From positions 1-64,000 of the forward strand of contig CANQSF010000007.1 in NCBI GenBank assembly GCA_947626345.1: a stretch of 64,000 nucleotides of DNA. The letters run 5' to 3'. The notes below the pieces were generated by a model. The model saw only the letters and a program-made list of their open reading frames with translations, did not search any database and had not been told where the DNA came from. The DNA is from an uncultured Oscillospiraceae bacterium. GTDB lineage: Bacteria > Bacillota > Clostridia > Oscillospirales > Oscillospiraceae. Below, one piece after another: positions 44,374 to 52,884 of the stretch. Made by a program: the position numbers and the translations under genes. Each line of letters opens with the position of its first letter. The first letter of the stretch is position 1.

Positions 44374-44660
44374 GGCCCCCTTGTGAAAGGGGGCTGTCGA
44401 GCGAAGCGAGACTGGGGGATTGTAACAGCCCCATTCGCCGCGCCGCAGGCGCACCGCTTACGGCCCCCTTGTGAAAGGGGGCTGGCAGCGCGAAGCGCTG
44501 ACTGGGGGATTGTGACAGCCCCGTTCGCCGCGCTGCATGCGCACCGCTTATGGCCCCCTTGTGAAAGGGGGCTGTCGCCGCCGCCAGGCGGTGACTGGGG
44601 GATTGTGACAACCCCTCCGCCTCGCTAACGCTCGGCACCTCCCCTTACACAGGGGAGGCT
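44374..44660 (-). repeat. modular palindromic repeat, copy C (three tandem units)
   Basis: Three units begin GGCCCCCTTGTGAAAGGGGG at 44374, 44462 and 44552 (periods 88 and 90). Each has a variable small palindrome (for example GTCGAGCGAAGCGAGAC, GCAGCGCGAAGCGCTG, GCCGCCGCCAGGCGG), ACTGGGGGATTGT and a GCCGCGC-rich spacer. The array ends in CCTCCCCTTACACAGG-GGAGG followed by TTTTTT. The terminal hairpin with T run probably works as a terminator upstream of blaI. It fills most of the 426-nt gap. Confidence 0.92.
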
Positions 44661-44688
44661 TTTTTATGAACTTTTTCCCAAACTACTC

Positions 44689-44749
44689 CAATAGTGTTGA
44701 CAACGCCGCACTATTGTGGTAGTGTATAGATACAAACTATTGCAATAGT
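44689..44749 (+). promoter_or_regulatory. promoter and BlaI-type operators of the blaI-M56 unit
   Basis: TTGACA (44697-44702), 17 bp, TAGTGT (44720-44725). Half-sites surround it: CAATAGTG (44689-44696), its complement CACTATTG (44709-44716, in the spacer) and the perfect palindrome ACTATTGCAATAGT (44736-44749). The arrangement of two dyads over promoter and start matches BlaI/MecI repression, pointing to autoregulation. Confidence 0.85.
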
Positions 44750-44765
44750 GTGAAAGGAAGACGCC

Positions 44766-45119
44766 ATGAAGCTGTACGACTCGGAGCTGAAGGTGATGGA
44801 CGTGCTGTGGCGGCAGGGGGACACCACCGCCAAGCAGATCAGCAACATCCTGGCGGACACCGTCGGCTGGAACATGAACACCACCTACACCGTCATCAAA
44901 AAGTGCGTGGCCAAGGGGGCCATCCGGCGCTCGGAGCCGGGCTTTCTCTGCCACGCCCTCATCAGCAAGCAGGCCGTCCAAGCCTCGGAGACCAGCGAGC
45001 TGGTGGCGAAGCTGTTCGACGGCTCGGCGGAGGCCCTGTGCGCCTCCCTGCTGGAGGGCAACGCCCTGAGCAGAGAGCAGATCGACCGGCTGCGGGCCTG
45101 GATCGACCGGCAGGAGTGA
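44766..45119 (+). CDS. BlaI/MecI-family repressor
   Basis: A 117-residue winged-helix repressor: DSELKVMDVLWRQGDTTAKQ (helices 1-2), WNMNTTYTVIKKCVAKGAI (recognition helix and wing) and a C-terminal dimerisation helix. In the known systems the partner M56 protease leads to its cleavage. It starts 4 nt ahead of the M56 gene and has operators upstream. No beta-lactamase or PBP2a gene lies nearby, so the regulon is unknown. Confidence 0.93.
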   Translation: MKLYDSELKVMDVLWRQGDTTAKQISNILADTVGWNMNTTYTVIKKCVAKGAIRRSEPGFLCHALISKQAVQASETSELVAKLFDGSAEALCASLLEGNALSREQIDRLRAWIDRQE

Positions 45120-45122
45120 GCT

Positions 45123-47372
45123 ATGAGCCTGCTGGAAATGAGCCTGGCCGGCGGCCTCATCATCCTGGCGGCGGCCCTGCTGCGGGCCGTTGGCCGGGAC
45201 CGGCTGCCCGTGGGCATGTTCGAGGCCCTGTGGGCCATGGCGTGGCTGCGGCTGATGGTGCCGGTGCGCCTGCCCTTCCGGTGGAGCGCCTGGACCCTGA
45301 TCCGCCGGGCCATGTCCCACACCGCCGGACCCGCTCCCGTCCCCGCCGCCGTCGCGGCCCCGGGCCAAGCGGCGTCCCATGCAGTTGACATAATCCACTA
45401 CATCCCCGCGGCCGCCGATATGGGGAGGCCCTTCCCCACCGCCACGGTGCTGTGGCTGGCGGGCGCGGCGCTGTGTGCCGGGGTGCTCCTGATCGGCTAT
45501 GTCCGCGCCTGCCGCCGGTTCCGCCGGGCGGAGGCGGTGGATAACGATTATGTAAATCAATTCCTGGCTGCCCACCCACTCCGCCGGCATGTGTCGGTGC
45601 GGGCCACGGACCTGGCGGGGACGCCCCTGACCTACGGCATCCTCCGGCCCGTCATCCTGCTGCCCCGGTCTATGAATGCCCTGACCGGGCCGGCGGCGGA
45701 GTATGCGCTGGCCCACGAGCAGGCCCACATCCGCCGGCTGGACACGGCCCGGAAGCTGGCCCTGGCGGCGGCGCTGTGCCTGCACTGGTTCAACCCGCTG
45801 GTGTGGCTGATGCGGGCGCTGGCCTGCCGGGACATGGAGCGGGCCTGCGACCGGGCGGTGGTGGCCGCCTTCGGCCCTGGGTCCCGGCGGGCGTATGCCT
45901 GCGCCCTGCTGGACATGGAGGAGCGCCGGGCGGGCCTGTCGGCCCTGACCAGCGGTTTTTCCAAAAACGCCATCGAAGAAAGGATACATTCTATCATGAA
46001 GATACGACCCAAGTCATTTTTGAGCGTTCTGCTGGCCCTTGTCCTGGTGCTGGGCATAGGCGGCCTCTTCGCCACCGCCGCGCCGGAGCCGGAGACCGAC
46101 GACGCCCTGCCCGGCGTGATCACCGGCGACGTGGTCCAGTCCACAGACGGGACCGTGTATTTGTTCACCCCTGAGGGAAAGACGGTGAGCATGACCCAGC
46201 AGGAGTATGAGCAGCTGTTGAAGCCCGCAAAGGTGGAGTGGTGGACCGCCGAGGAGTACGCCGAATGGCTGGAGCAGGAGAAGAAGGACCTGCAGGACTG
46301 CCTGGGCCAGCGGGCCTGGACCAACGGCGACGGCTGGTTCACCTGGACCCAGGAGAAGATCGACGAGACCATCGAGATGTATGAGCAGATCCTGGAGCAG
46401 ATCGAAAACGGCTTTCTGGTGTCCAGATCCGTGGACGGCTCCACCGACGTATCCCTGATGCAGGGCACCGGGGACCCGGTCCCGGAGAGCGACAGCCGGG
46501 TGAGCATCGTCCCGGGCGACAGCGTCACCTACAGCTTCAACGGCGGCGAGGGCGTGGCCCTGACGGAGGCGCAGCTGGACGCGCTCAAGACCCTGCTGGC
46601 CGACCAGGAGGTGGCGAACGCCATGAACGTCGCGGTGGACGAGGAGCTCTACCGGGTGATGTACATGATGCCCGAGGGCCGGCAGGAGGAGCTGGACGCC
46701 CTGGACGAGGTCCTGGAGCCCTATCTCCCCTTCCGGGTGTGGCGCAGCTATGACCCCACCAGCGACGAGATCTCGCTGACCTGGACCGACGCTGACGGGC
46801 GGGAATACCCGGTCCGGGGCCTGTGGGACGAGACGGCGGGCATATGGATCACGCCCCACGCCGGGGACGGCTGGCCCGAGGACGCCATCGAGCTGATCGC
46901 CGTGTATAAGGACGGCGAGCTGGCCGGCCTGCGCCCGGCCACCGAGGAGGAGCAGCTCCAGTGGGACATCCTGCGCCGGGAGAACGCCCGGGCGCGGGAG
47001 ATCGCCCTGCCGCTGGCGGGGGCCGACGGCACGGTCACCGTCCCGCCTGATGAGAGCTGCGTGGAATTCTTCGCCCAGTCCGACAGCATCTCCTACGGCC
47101 AGCTGGATGCGGGCGGGAGCGTCCTGGTGAGCCAGGTGACCGCCGCCTTGGGCAACGCCGTGTCGGTGGGCGTCCAGACCCGGACGGACGCCGCGGTCAC
47201 CGTGTCCCTGGAGCGCGAGGACGGCTCCGGCACGAGCAGGCCCATTCAGCTGCAGGCCGGCCAGATGCAGGCCGTCAGCCTCTATCCGGGCCAGGCCGGG
47301 AGCTATGAGCTGTGCCTTACAAACGACGGCGAGGATCCCGTGGAATATATCGTCAGCTACGTCGTGAGCTGA
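45123..47372 (+). CDS. M56-family (BlaR1-like) membrane metallopeptidase with long extracellular domain
   Basis: A 749-residue protein. The N-terminal half has four membrane segments and the zinc site HEQAH in EYALAHEQAHIRRLDTARK (about residues 197-215), followed by the downstream CRDMERACDRAV segment typical of M56. After another helix (about 302-322) comes an extracellular region of about 420 residues rich in Asp/Glu/Trp with no penicillin-binding motif. This differs from BlaR1, whose sensor is a class D beta-lactamase-like domain. It probably senses another signal and relieves repression by the BlaI-type protein. Confidence 0.85.
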   Translation: MSLLEMSLAGGLIILAAALLRAVGRDRLPVGMFEALWAMAWLRLMVPVRLPFRWSAWTLIRRAMSHTAGPAPVPAAVAAPGQAASHAVDIIHYIPAAADMGRPFPTATVLWLAGAALCAGVLLIGYVRACRRFRRAEAVDNDYVNQFLAAHPLRRHVSVRATDLAGTPLTYGILRPVILLPRSMNALTGPAAEYALAHEQAHIRRLDTARKLALAAALCLHWFNPLVWLMRALACRDMERACDRAVVAAFGPGSRRAYACALLDMEERRAGLSALTSGFSKNAIEERIHSIMKIRPKSFLSVLLALVLVLGIGGLFATAAPEPETDDALPGVITGDVVQSTDGTVYLFTPEGKTVSMTQQEYEQLLKPAKVEWWTAEEYAEWLEQEKKDLQDCLGQRAWTNGDGWFTWTQEKIDETIEMYEQILEQIENGFLVSRSVDGSTDVSLMQGTGDPVPESDSRVSIVPGDSVTYSFNGGEGVALTEAQLDALKTLLADQEVANAMNVAVDEELYRVMYMMPEGRQEELDALDEVLEPYLPFRVWRSYDPTSDEISLTWTDADGREYPVRGLWDETAGIWITPHAGDGWPEDAIELIAVYKDGELAGLRPATEEEQLQWDILRRENARAREIALPLAGADGTVTVPPDESCVEFFAQSDSISYGQLDAGGSVLVSQVTAALGNAVSVGVQTRTDAAVTVSLEREDGSGTSRPIQLQAGQMQAVSLYPGQAGSYELCLTNDGEDPVEYIVSYVVS

Positions 47373-47388
47373 GCCGGCATATAATATG

Positions 47389-47420
47389 CCGCCGGAGGCA
47401 GACGCCTCCGGCGGTCTTTT
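47389..47420 (+). terminator. intrinsic terminator after the M56 gene
   Basis: CCGCCGGAGGC pairs with GCCTCCGGCGG over AGAC, an 11-bp stem, followed by TCTTTTT. Confidence 0.95.
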
Positions 47421-47441
47421 TATGCGATATGGCAGCCGTTT

Positions 47442-49187
47442 TCAGTACTGCTCCACATCCTGGAGCGCGTCGTAGCCCTCCTCGCCGGTGCGGACCTTCA
47501 CCACGTTCTCCACGTCGTAGACGAAGATCTTGCCGTCGCCGATGTGGCCGGTGTACAGCACCTTCTTGGCCGTCTCGATGACCGTGCGCACGGGGATCTT
47601 GCTGACCACGATCTCCACCTGGATGCGGGGCAGCAGGGTGATGTCCTGCACCACGCCCCGGTAGTACTCCGGCTTTCCCTTCTGCACGCCGCAGCCCATC
47701 ACGTTGGTCACCGTCATGCCGGTGACGCCGATGTCCAACATGGCCGCCTTCAGGGCCTCGAACTTCTCCATGTGCAGCAATATGGTCACGTTGGTCATCT
47801 TCACCGCCCCGTCGGAGGCCACCGTCTTGGGCGAGCGCACCTGCACGGGCACCGCCTCGTCCACCGGCGCGGCGGGCACGTCGCCGGGCAGGCTCTCTCC
47901 TGCCGGCTCCATCGCCTGCATGCCCAGGGCGGGCATGAAGTCCGCGTAGGCGCTCACCAGGCCGTGCTCCGTCACGTCCAGGCCCAGCAGCTCCTCCTCC
48001 GGCTTGACCCGCAAGCCGATGGTGGCCTTGATGAGCAGGAAGAACGCCGTGATGGTCACCGCCGTCCAGCCGATCACCGCCGCGATGCCGAGGATCTGCA
48101 CCCCCAGCAGGTGCAGCCCGCCGCCGTAGAAAAGCCCGGTCAGGGTGTCGTTGCCGGGGGCGGAGGTGGTGGCGAAAAGGCCCACGGCGATGCCGCCCCA
48201 GATGCCATTGAGGCAGTGCACCGCCACGGCGCCCACCGGGTCGTCCACCCGCAGCTTGTTATCCAGAAACCACACCCCGAACACCACCAGCAGCCCGGAC
48301 ACCGCGCCGATGCAGATGGCCCCGAAGCAGTCGGTCACGTCGCAGGGGGCGGTGATGCCCACCAGGCCCGCCAGGGAGGCGTTCAGGCACATGGACACAT
48401 CCGGCTTGCCGTATTTGAGCCACGTGAAGATCATGCACACCGTGGTGGCTACAGCCGGGGACACGGTGGTGGTCAGAAACACGCTGCCCAGCTGCTCCAC
48501 GCTGGTGCAGGCCGCGCCGTTGAAGCCGTACCAGCCCAGCCACAGGATGAACACGCCCAGCTCCCCCAGGGGGATGTTGTGGCCAGGGAAGGCGTTGACC
48601 TTCACGATCTTCCCCTTGGCGTCCTTCGTGAACTTGCCGATGCGGGGCCCCACCAGGGCCGCGCCGATGAAGGCGCACACACCGCCCACCATGTGGATGG
48701 CCACGGACCCGGCGAAGTCGTGGAAACCCAGCTGCGCTAGCCAGCCGCCGCCCCAGATCCAGTGGGCCTCGATGGGGTAAATGAGCGCCGAGATGACGCC
48801 GGAGTAGATGCAGTAGGACAGAAACTTCGTCCGCTCCGCCATGGCCCCGGACACGATGGTGGCCGTGGTGGCGCAGAACACCAGGTTGAACACGAAGTTC
48901 GACCAGTCGAAGCCCTCGTAGGCCGTGAAGATGTCGAATCCCGGCTTGCCGATGAAGCCCAGCACGTCCTCCCCCAGCAGCAGGCTGAAGCCGATGAGGA
49001 TGAACACGCATGTGCCGATGCAGAAGTCCATCAGGTTCTTCATCAGGATGTTGCCGGCGTTCTTCGCCCGGGCGAAGCCGCTCTCCACCATGGCAAAGCC
49101 CGCCTGCATCCAGAACACCAGCGCCGCGCCGATCAAAAACCACACGGCAAATATCTCGCCGGACAGGCTCTCCAGTAACTCTTCCAT
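47442..49187 (-). CDS. ammonium transporter fused to a PII signalling domain
   Basis: A 581-residue fusion. Residues 1 to about 405 are an Amt channel with 11 helices, including MVESGFARAKNAGNILMKN, the pore histidine in SVAIHMVGGVCAF and the second in AVHCLNGIWGG. A linker of about 55 residues rich in Pro/Ala/Glu follows, then a complete PII (GlnK) domain from about 463 to the end, with T-loop MGCGVQKGKPEYYRGV (tyrosines about 508-509) and the C-terminal GKIFVYDVENVVKVRTGEEG. PII normally plugs Amt when ammonium or ADP is high; here the plug is tethered. A GGAGGAAGG site precedes the ATG. Its leader contains a terminator (49212-49261). Confidence 0.95.
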   Translation of the reverse strand: MEELLESLSGEIFAVWFLIGAALVFWMQAGFAMVESGFARAKNAGNILMKNLMDFCIGTCVFILIGFSLLLGEDVLGFIGKPGFDIFTAYEGFDWSNFVFNLVFCATTATIVSGAMAERTKFLSYCIYSGVISALIYPIEAHWIWGGGWLAQLGFHDFAGSVAIHMVGGVCAFIGAALVGPRIGKFTKDAKGKIVKVNAFPGHNIPLGELGVFILWLGWYGFNGAACTSVEQLGSVFLTTTVSPAVATTVCMIFTWLKYGKPDVSMCLNASLAGLVGITAPCDVTDCFGAICIGAVSGLLVVFGVWFLDNKLRVDDPVGAVAVHCLNGIWGGIAVGLFATTSAPGNDTLTGLFYGGGLHLLGVQILGIAAVIGWTAVTITAFFLLIKATIGLRVKPEEELLGLDVTEHGLVSAYADFMPALGMQAMEPAGESLPGDVPAAPVDEAVPVQVRSPKTVASDGAVKMTNVTILLHMEKFEALKAAMLDIGVTGMTVTNVMGCGVQKGKPEYYRGVVQDITLLPRIQVEIVVSKIPVRTVIETAKKVLYTGHIGDGKIFVYDVENVVKVRTGEEGYDALQDVEQY

Positions 49188-49211
49188 TTTTCCTTCCTCC
49201 TATCATAGATC

Positions 49212-49261
49212 AAAAAAGCGGCAGGGACGCCCTGACTTCTTAAGTCACGACGTCCTTGCCG
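49212..49261 (-). terminator. leader terminator (attenuator) upstream of amt
   Basis: Minus strand: CGGCAAGGACG pairs with CGTCCCTGCCG (one A-C mismatch), an internal TCG/GGG loop, then TGACTT-AAG-AAGTCA, followed by CTTTTTT. It lies between the amt promoter and the ribosome site, beginning only a few nt after the expected transcription start. Confidence 0.85.
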
Positions 49262-49274
49262 TTTCATGGTACGC

Positions 49275-49303
49275 ATGATAAACCCGGAAGGTTAGATTGT
49301 CAA
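49275..49303 (-). promoter_or_regulatory. sigma-A promoter of amt-PII
   Basis: Minus strand TTGACA (49298-49303), 17 bp, TATCAT (49275-49280); the start would be near 49268, about 80 nt before the ATG and just upstream of the leader hairpin. Confidence 0.88.
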
Positions 49304-49434
49304 GGCACAATGCTCAATTTTTCGCCTTGATTTTGTGCATTTTGTCACATTTCATAGACTTTCCCGGTGTGCCTCGTCCGTATTTTATGAGTTTTTCATA
49401 TGGATAATATTAGAATATTTTATGCATTCGCCTC

Positions 49435-50925
49435 TCACGCGATGCGGCGGTGGGGATGGGCGGCATCCGGGCGGCGGTCCCGGTGGCGGTGCAGCTGGAT
49501 CGGATCGACGTACCAGCGCGCCCGGCCATGGATGCGCACCGGCTCCCGTTTGCGGAGGGTCTCCTGGCGCTGGAACCGCTCCCGGCGGCGGTACAGCCGC
49601 CGGATGCACACCAGGCAGGCGGGGATCAGAAACAGATCCGCGCAGGTCCAGGCCGCCGGCGAGGCGAAGCACACCGCGGTGAACCCGAAGGCCGGCACCA
49701 GCAGCCAGCCCATCGCCATCCGGACCACCATCTCCGTGGCCCCGGACAGCACCGCCAGCATGCTGTAGCCCATGCCCTGGATGGCGAAGCGCAGCACGTT
49801 CACCAGCGCCAGCGGGAAGAAGAACAGCGTCTCCGCCCGGATATACTGGCTGACCAGCCGGACGATGACCTCCGCCTCCCCGTCCTGGGCGCTGTCGATG
49901 AACCACTGGGCGCACCAGGGGGCGAAGGGCATCATGGCCGCTGCCGCCGCCACCGACCAGATCAGTCCCAGCAGCGACGCGGCCTTCACGCCCTTGCTCA
50001 GCCGCTCCAGCTTCCCCGCGCCCACGTTCTGGCCGCAGAAGGTGGCCATGGCGCCGCCCAGGGCGTCGAAGGGGCAGGCCAGCAGGCCGAACAGCTTCGC
50101 CCCTGCCGCCACCGCCGCCACGGTGAGGCTGCCCAGACCGTTGACGGCGGACTGGAGGATGATGGACCCCACGGCGGTGACGGAGTACTGCAGCCCCATG
50201 GGCAGGCCCATGACGCACAGATCCCGGCACAGCCGTCCGCTGAGCCGCCGCTCGTCCCGGGTCATGCGCAGCACGGGAAAGCGCCGGATCACGGCGGCCA
50301 GGCAGGCCAGGCCCGACACGGCCTGGCTGATCACGGTGGCCAGCGCCGCGCCGGCCACGCCCATGTTCCCGTACAGGATCAGCGTCACGTCCAGGGCGAT
50401 GTTCACCAGCGACGAGAGGGCCAGGAAGATCACCGGGGTCCGGCTGTCCCCCAGGGAGCGGAGCACGCCCGCCAGCAGATTGTAGAGGATCGTGGCGGGG
50501 ATGCCCATGAAGATGATGAAGATGTAGCGGTAGGAGTCGGCGTAGATGTCCGCCGGGGTGTCCATCAGGGTGAGGATGCCGCCGCAGGCAAGGCCTGTCG
50601 CCGCCGTCAGCAGCGCGGCGAACACCGCCGCCAGATAGGCCGCGTTGGCGGTGTACCGGCGCATCAGGCTCATCTCCCCCGCCCCCATCTGCCGGGCCAC
50701 GGGGATGGCGAAGCCGGCGCACACGCCGGTGCAGAAGCCGATGATGAGAAAGTTGATGGACCCGGTGGCGCCCACGGACGCCAGCGCCCGGGCCCCCAGC
50801 AGACGGCCCACGATCATGGTGTCTACCATATTGTACATCTGTTGAAAGAGCAGCCCGAACAGCGTGGGGACGGCGAAGCCGATGATCAGCTTCATGGGAC
50901 TGCCGGTCGTCAGATTTTTGGTCAC
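49435..50925 (-). CDS. MATE-family efflux transporter
   Basis: A 496-residue cation-antiport efflux protein with twelve membrane helices in two halves (MNMVDTMIVGRLLGARALASVG type repeats near residues 30 and 255). Substrates of these pumps are usually cationic drugs or metabolites; none can be named here. The start is GTG at 50925 after AAGGAGGAAAC. The last 50 residues are basic, rich in Arg and His, and look like a loose tail. A TATAAT (51013-51018, minus strand) may serve as its -10. Confidence 0.93.
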   Translation of the reverse strand: MTKNLTTGSPMKLIIGFAVPTLFGLLFQQMYNMVDTMIVGRLLGARALASVGATGSINFLIIGFCTGVCAGFAIPVARQMGAGEMSLMRRYTANAAYLAAVFAALLTAATGLACGGILTLMDTPADIYADSYRYIFIIFMGIPATILYNLLAGVLRSLGDSRTPVIFLALSSLVNIALDVTLILYGNMGVAGAALATVISQAVSGLACLAAVIRRFPVLRMTRDERRLSGRLCRDLCVMGLPMGLQYSVTAVGSIILQSAVNGLGSLTVAAVAAGAKLFGLLACPFDALGGAMATFCGQNVGAGKLERLSKGVKAASLLGLIWSVAAAAAMMPFAPWCAQWFIDSAQDGEAEVIVRLVSQYIRAETLFFFPLALVNVLRFAIQGMGYSMLAVLSGATEMVVRMAMGWLLVPAFGFTAVCFASPAAWTCADLFLIPACLVCIRRLYRRRERFQRQETLRKREPVRIHGRARWYVDPIQLHRHRDRRPDAAHPHRRIA

Positions 50926-51246
50926 GAAATATGTTTCCTCCTTGGAAAAATGGGATATCTCTCCGCGCCGGGATCGGCCCGCCGCGCCGGCCCGGTCCGC
51001 GGATCAGGGCACATTATAGCCACCGCCGCCGGGGAATTCCAGTCCAAAAATCAATGATTTTCCCCCGCCGCCGCCCGGCCATTTTGAGCAGGTTGGAAGA
51101 ACCGGCGGAAAAAACGCACAAAGATCCGGCGTGTATCGTCCCCGGCTTTGGCGGGGATGTCATGTTCCCTTGCATTTTTCGTTGACGCGCCCCCGGATTT
51201 GGTGTATAGTCACAGCAAGAGACCTACAGAAAGGGGACGAACGCCT
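50926..51246. other. divergent intergenic region, MATE / malQ
   Basis: This 321-bp gap holds a very GC-rich MATE leader (50950-51005, several overlapping CCGCGCCGG-type inverted repeats), a TATAAT on the minus strand at 51013-51018, an AT-richer middle, and the malQ promoter near its right end. No gene is seen. Confidence 0.6.
51182..51210 (+). promoter_or_regulatory. sigma-A promoter of malQ
   Basis: TTGACG (51182-51187), 17 bp, TATAGT (51205-51210), about 30 nt before the ATG. Confidence 0.82.
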
Positions 51247-52725
51247 ATGGAACGCGCAGCAGGCATCCTGCTCTCCCTGTCGTCGCTGCCCTCCCCCCAC
51301 GGCATCGGAACGATGGGAGAGGAGGCCCGCCAGTTCGTGGACTTTCTGGCCGACGCCGGCCAAAAATACTGGCAGCTGCTCCCTGTGGGGCCCATCAGCT
51401 ACGGCGACTCGCCCTATCAGTCCTTCTCCGCCTTTGCCGGGAATCCCTATTACATAGACCTGGACGCCCTCGTCTCCGACGGGTTGCTCACCGCCGAGGA
51501 GGTCGCCGCCCCCTTCTGGGGGGACGATCCTGAGCAGGTGGATTACGGCGCGGTGTACGCCGCCCGCTTCGAGCTGCTGGAGAAGGCCTTTGACCGGGGC
51601 TGGAAGGCGGATCGGATCGCGGTGGCCTCCTTCGCGGCGAAAAACCGCTCCTGGCTGCCGGACTATGCCCTGTTCATGGCGCTGAAGCGCCATTTCGGCA
51701 TGGCCGCCTGGACGGCCTGGCCCCTGGCGGACATCCGGCTGCGGAAGCCCGCCGCCGTGGAGCGCTGGACCCAGGAGCTGGACCGGGACGTGCGGTTTTT
51801 CACCTATCTGCAATACCTGTTCCGGAAGCAGTGGGACGCACTGAAGGAATACGCCGGCAAAAAGGGCATCCAGCTCATCGGGGACCTGCCCATCTACGTG
51901 GCGCTGGACTCCGCCGACGTGTGGGCCAACCCCGGCATGTTCCAGCTGGACGAGGAGAACCTGCCCACCGCCGTGGCGGGCGTGCCCCCCGACGCCTTCA
52001 CCGCCGACGGCCAGCTGTGGGGCAACCCCCTGTACGACTGGAAGCGGATGGCCCAGGACGGCTTCTCCTGGTGGGAGGAGCGGATGCGCGCCACCCTGGA
52101 CCGGTTCGACGTGGCCCGGCTGGACCACTTCCGGGGCCTGGAGAGCTATTGGGCCGTGCCCAGCGACGCCCCCACCGCCGCCACCGGCCGCTGGGAGCCG
52201 GGTCCCGGCAGCGCTTTCGTGAACATGCTCCGGGAGAAGTTCCCTCAGAGCCTCATCATCGCCGAGGACCTGGGATACGTCACCAAGGAGGTCCAGGCGC
52301 TGCTGGACCTGTCCGGCTTCCCCGGGATGAAGGTGCTCCAGTTCGCCTTCGACCACCGGGAGGACAGCGACTATCTGCCCCACCATTACCCGGTGAACAG
52401 CATCTGCTACACCGGCGCCCACGACAACACCACCATCCTGGGCTGGCTGAACGAGGCGGACAGCCTCGACGTGGCCAAGGCCAAGGCCTATCTGGGCCTG
52501 AACCAGGAGGAGGGCTACGACTGGGGCATGCTCCGGGGCGGCATGGGCTCCGTGTCCCGGATCTTCATCGCCCAGATGCAGGATTATCTGGGGCTGGGCG
52601 ACCAGGCCCGGATGAACCGGCCCGGCATCCCCGACGGCAACTGGCGCTGGCGCATGGCGCCCGGCGCGGCCAGTCCCGCCCTGGCGGAAAAGATCAAAAA
52701 GCTCACCGTCCTCTTCGGCCGGTGA
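51247..52725 (+). CDS. malQ: 4-alpha-glucanotransferase
   Basis: A 492-residue GH77 amylomaltase that rearranges alpha-1,4-glucans. It opens AAGILLSLSSLPSPHGIGTMG, and shows WQLLPVGPISYGDSPYQSFSAFAGNPY, the nucleophile region VARLDHFRGLESYWAVP (about residue 280), the acid/base region IIAEDLGYVTKEV (about 336) and YTGAHDNTTILGW (about 390). Length fits the compact class. The start at 51247 is set by AGAAAGGGGACG and the family N-terminus. It stands alone between promoter and terminator. Confidence 0.97.
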   Translation: MERAAGILLSLSSLPSPHGIGTMGEEARQFVDFLADAGQKYWQLLPVGPISYGDSPYQSFSAFAGNPYYIDLDALVSDGLLTAEEVAAPFWGDDPEQVDYGAVYAARFELLEKAFDRGWKADRIAVASFAAKNRSWLPDYALFMALKRHFGMAAWTAWPLADIRLRKPAAVERWTQELDRDVRFFTYLQYLFRKQWDALKEYAGKKGIQLIGDLPIYVALDSADVWANPGMFQLDEENLPTAVAGVPPDAFTADGQLWGNPLYDWKRMAQDGFSWWEERMRATLDRFDVARLDHFRGLESYWAVPSDAPTAATGRWEPGPGSAFVNMLREKFPQSLIIAEDLGYVTKEVQALLDLSGFPGMKVLQFAFDHREDSDYLPHHYPVNSICYTGAHDNTTILGWLNEADSLDVAKAKAYLGLNQEEGYDWGMLRGGMGSVSRIFIAQMQDYLGLGDQARMNRPGIPDGNWRWRMAPGAASPALAEKIKKLTVLFGR

Positions 52726-52750
52726 GCCGCAGCGAGAAGACATGACAGCA

Positions 52751-52790
52751 GGAAACGGCACAGCCAGGCGGCTGTGCCGTTTCCATTTTT
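52751..52790 (+). terminator. intrinsic terminator after malQ
   Basis: GGAAACGGCACAGCC pairs with GGCTGTGCCGTTTCC over AGGC (15 bp), followed by ATTTTT. Confidence 0.93.
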
Positions 52791-52884
52791 GTCTGTCGGT
52801 GGGACAGCATCGCGCTTTGTCGCTGTCCTGATCTGCGGCGAGCGCAGCGCCGCGCTCATCCTTCCGGTCCCGGGACGCCGGGGC

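Noticed and set aside
45123..47372. BlaR1 beta-lactam sensor
   Set aside because: The exterior domain lacks SxxK and KTG-type penicillin-binding motifs, and no beta-lactamase gene is adjacent.
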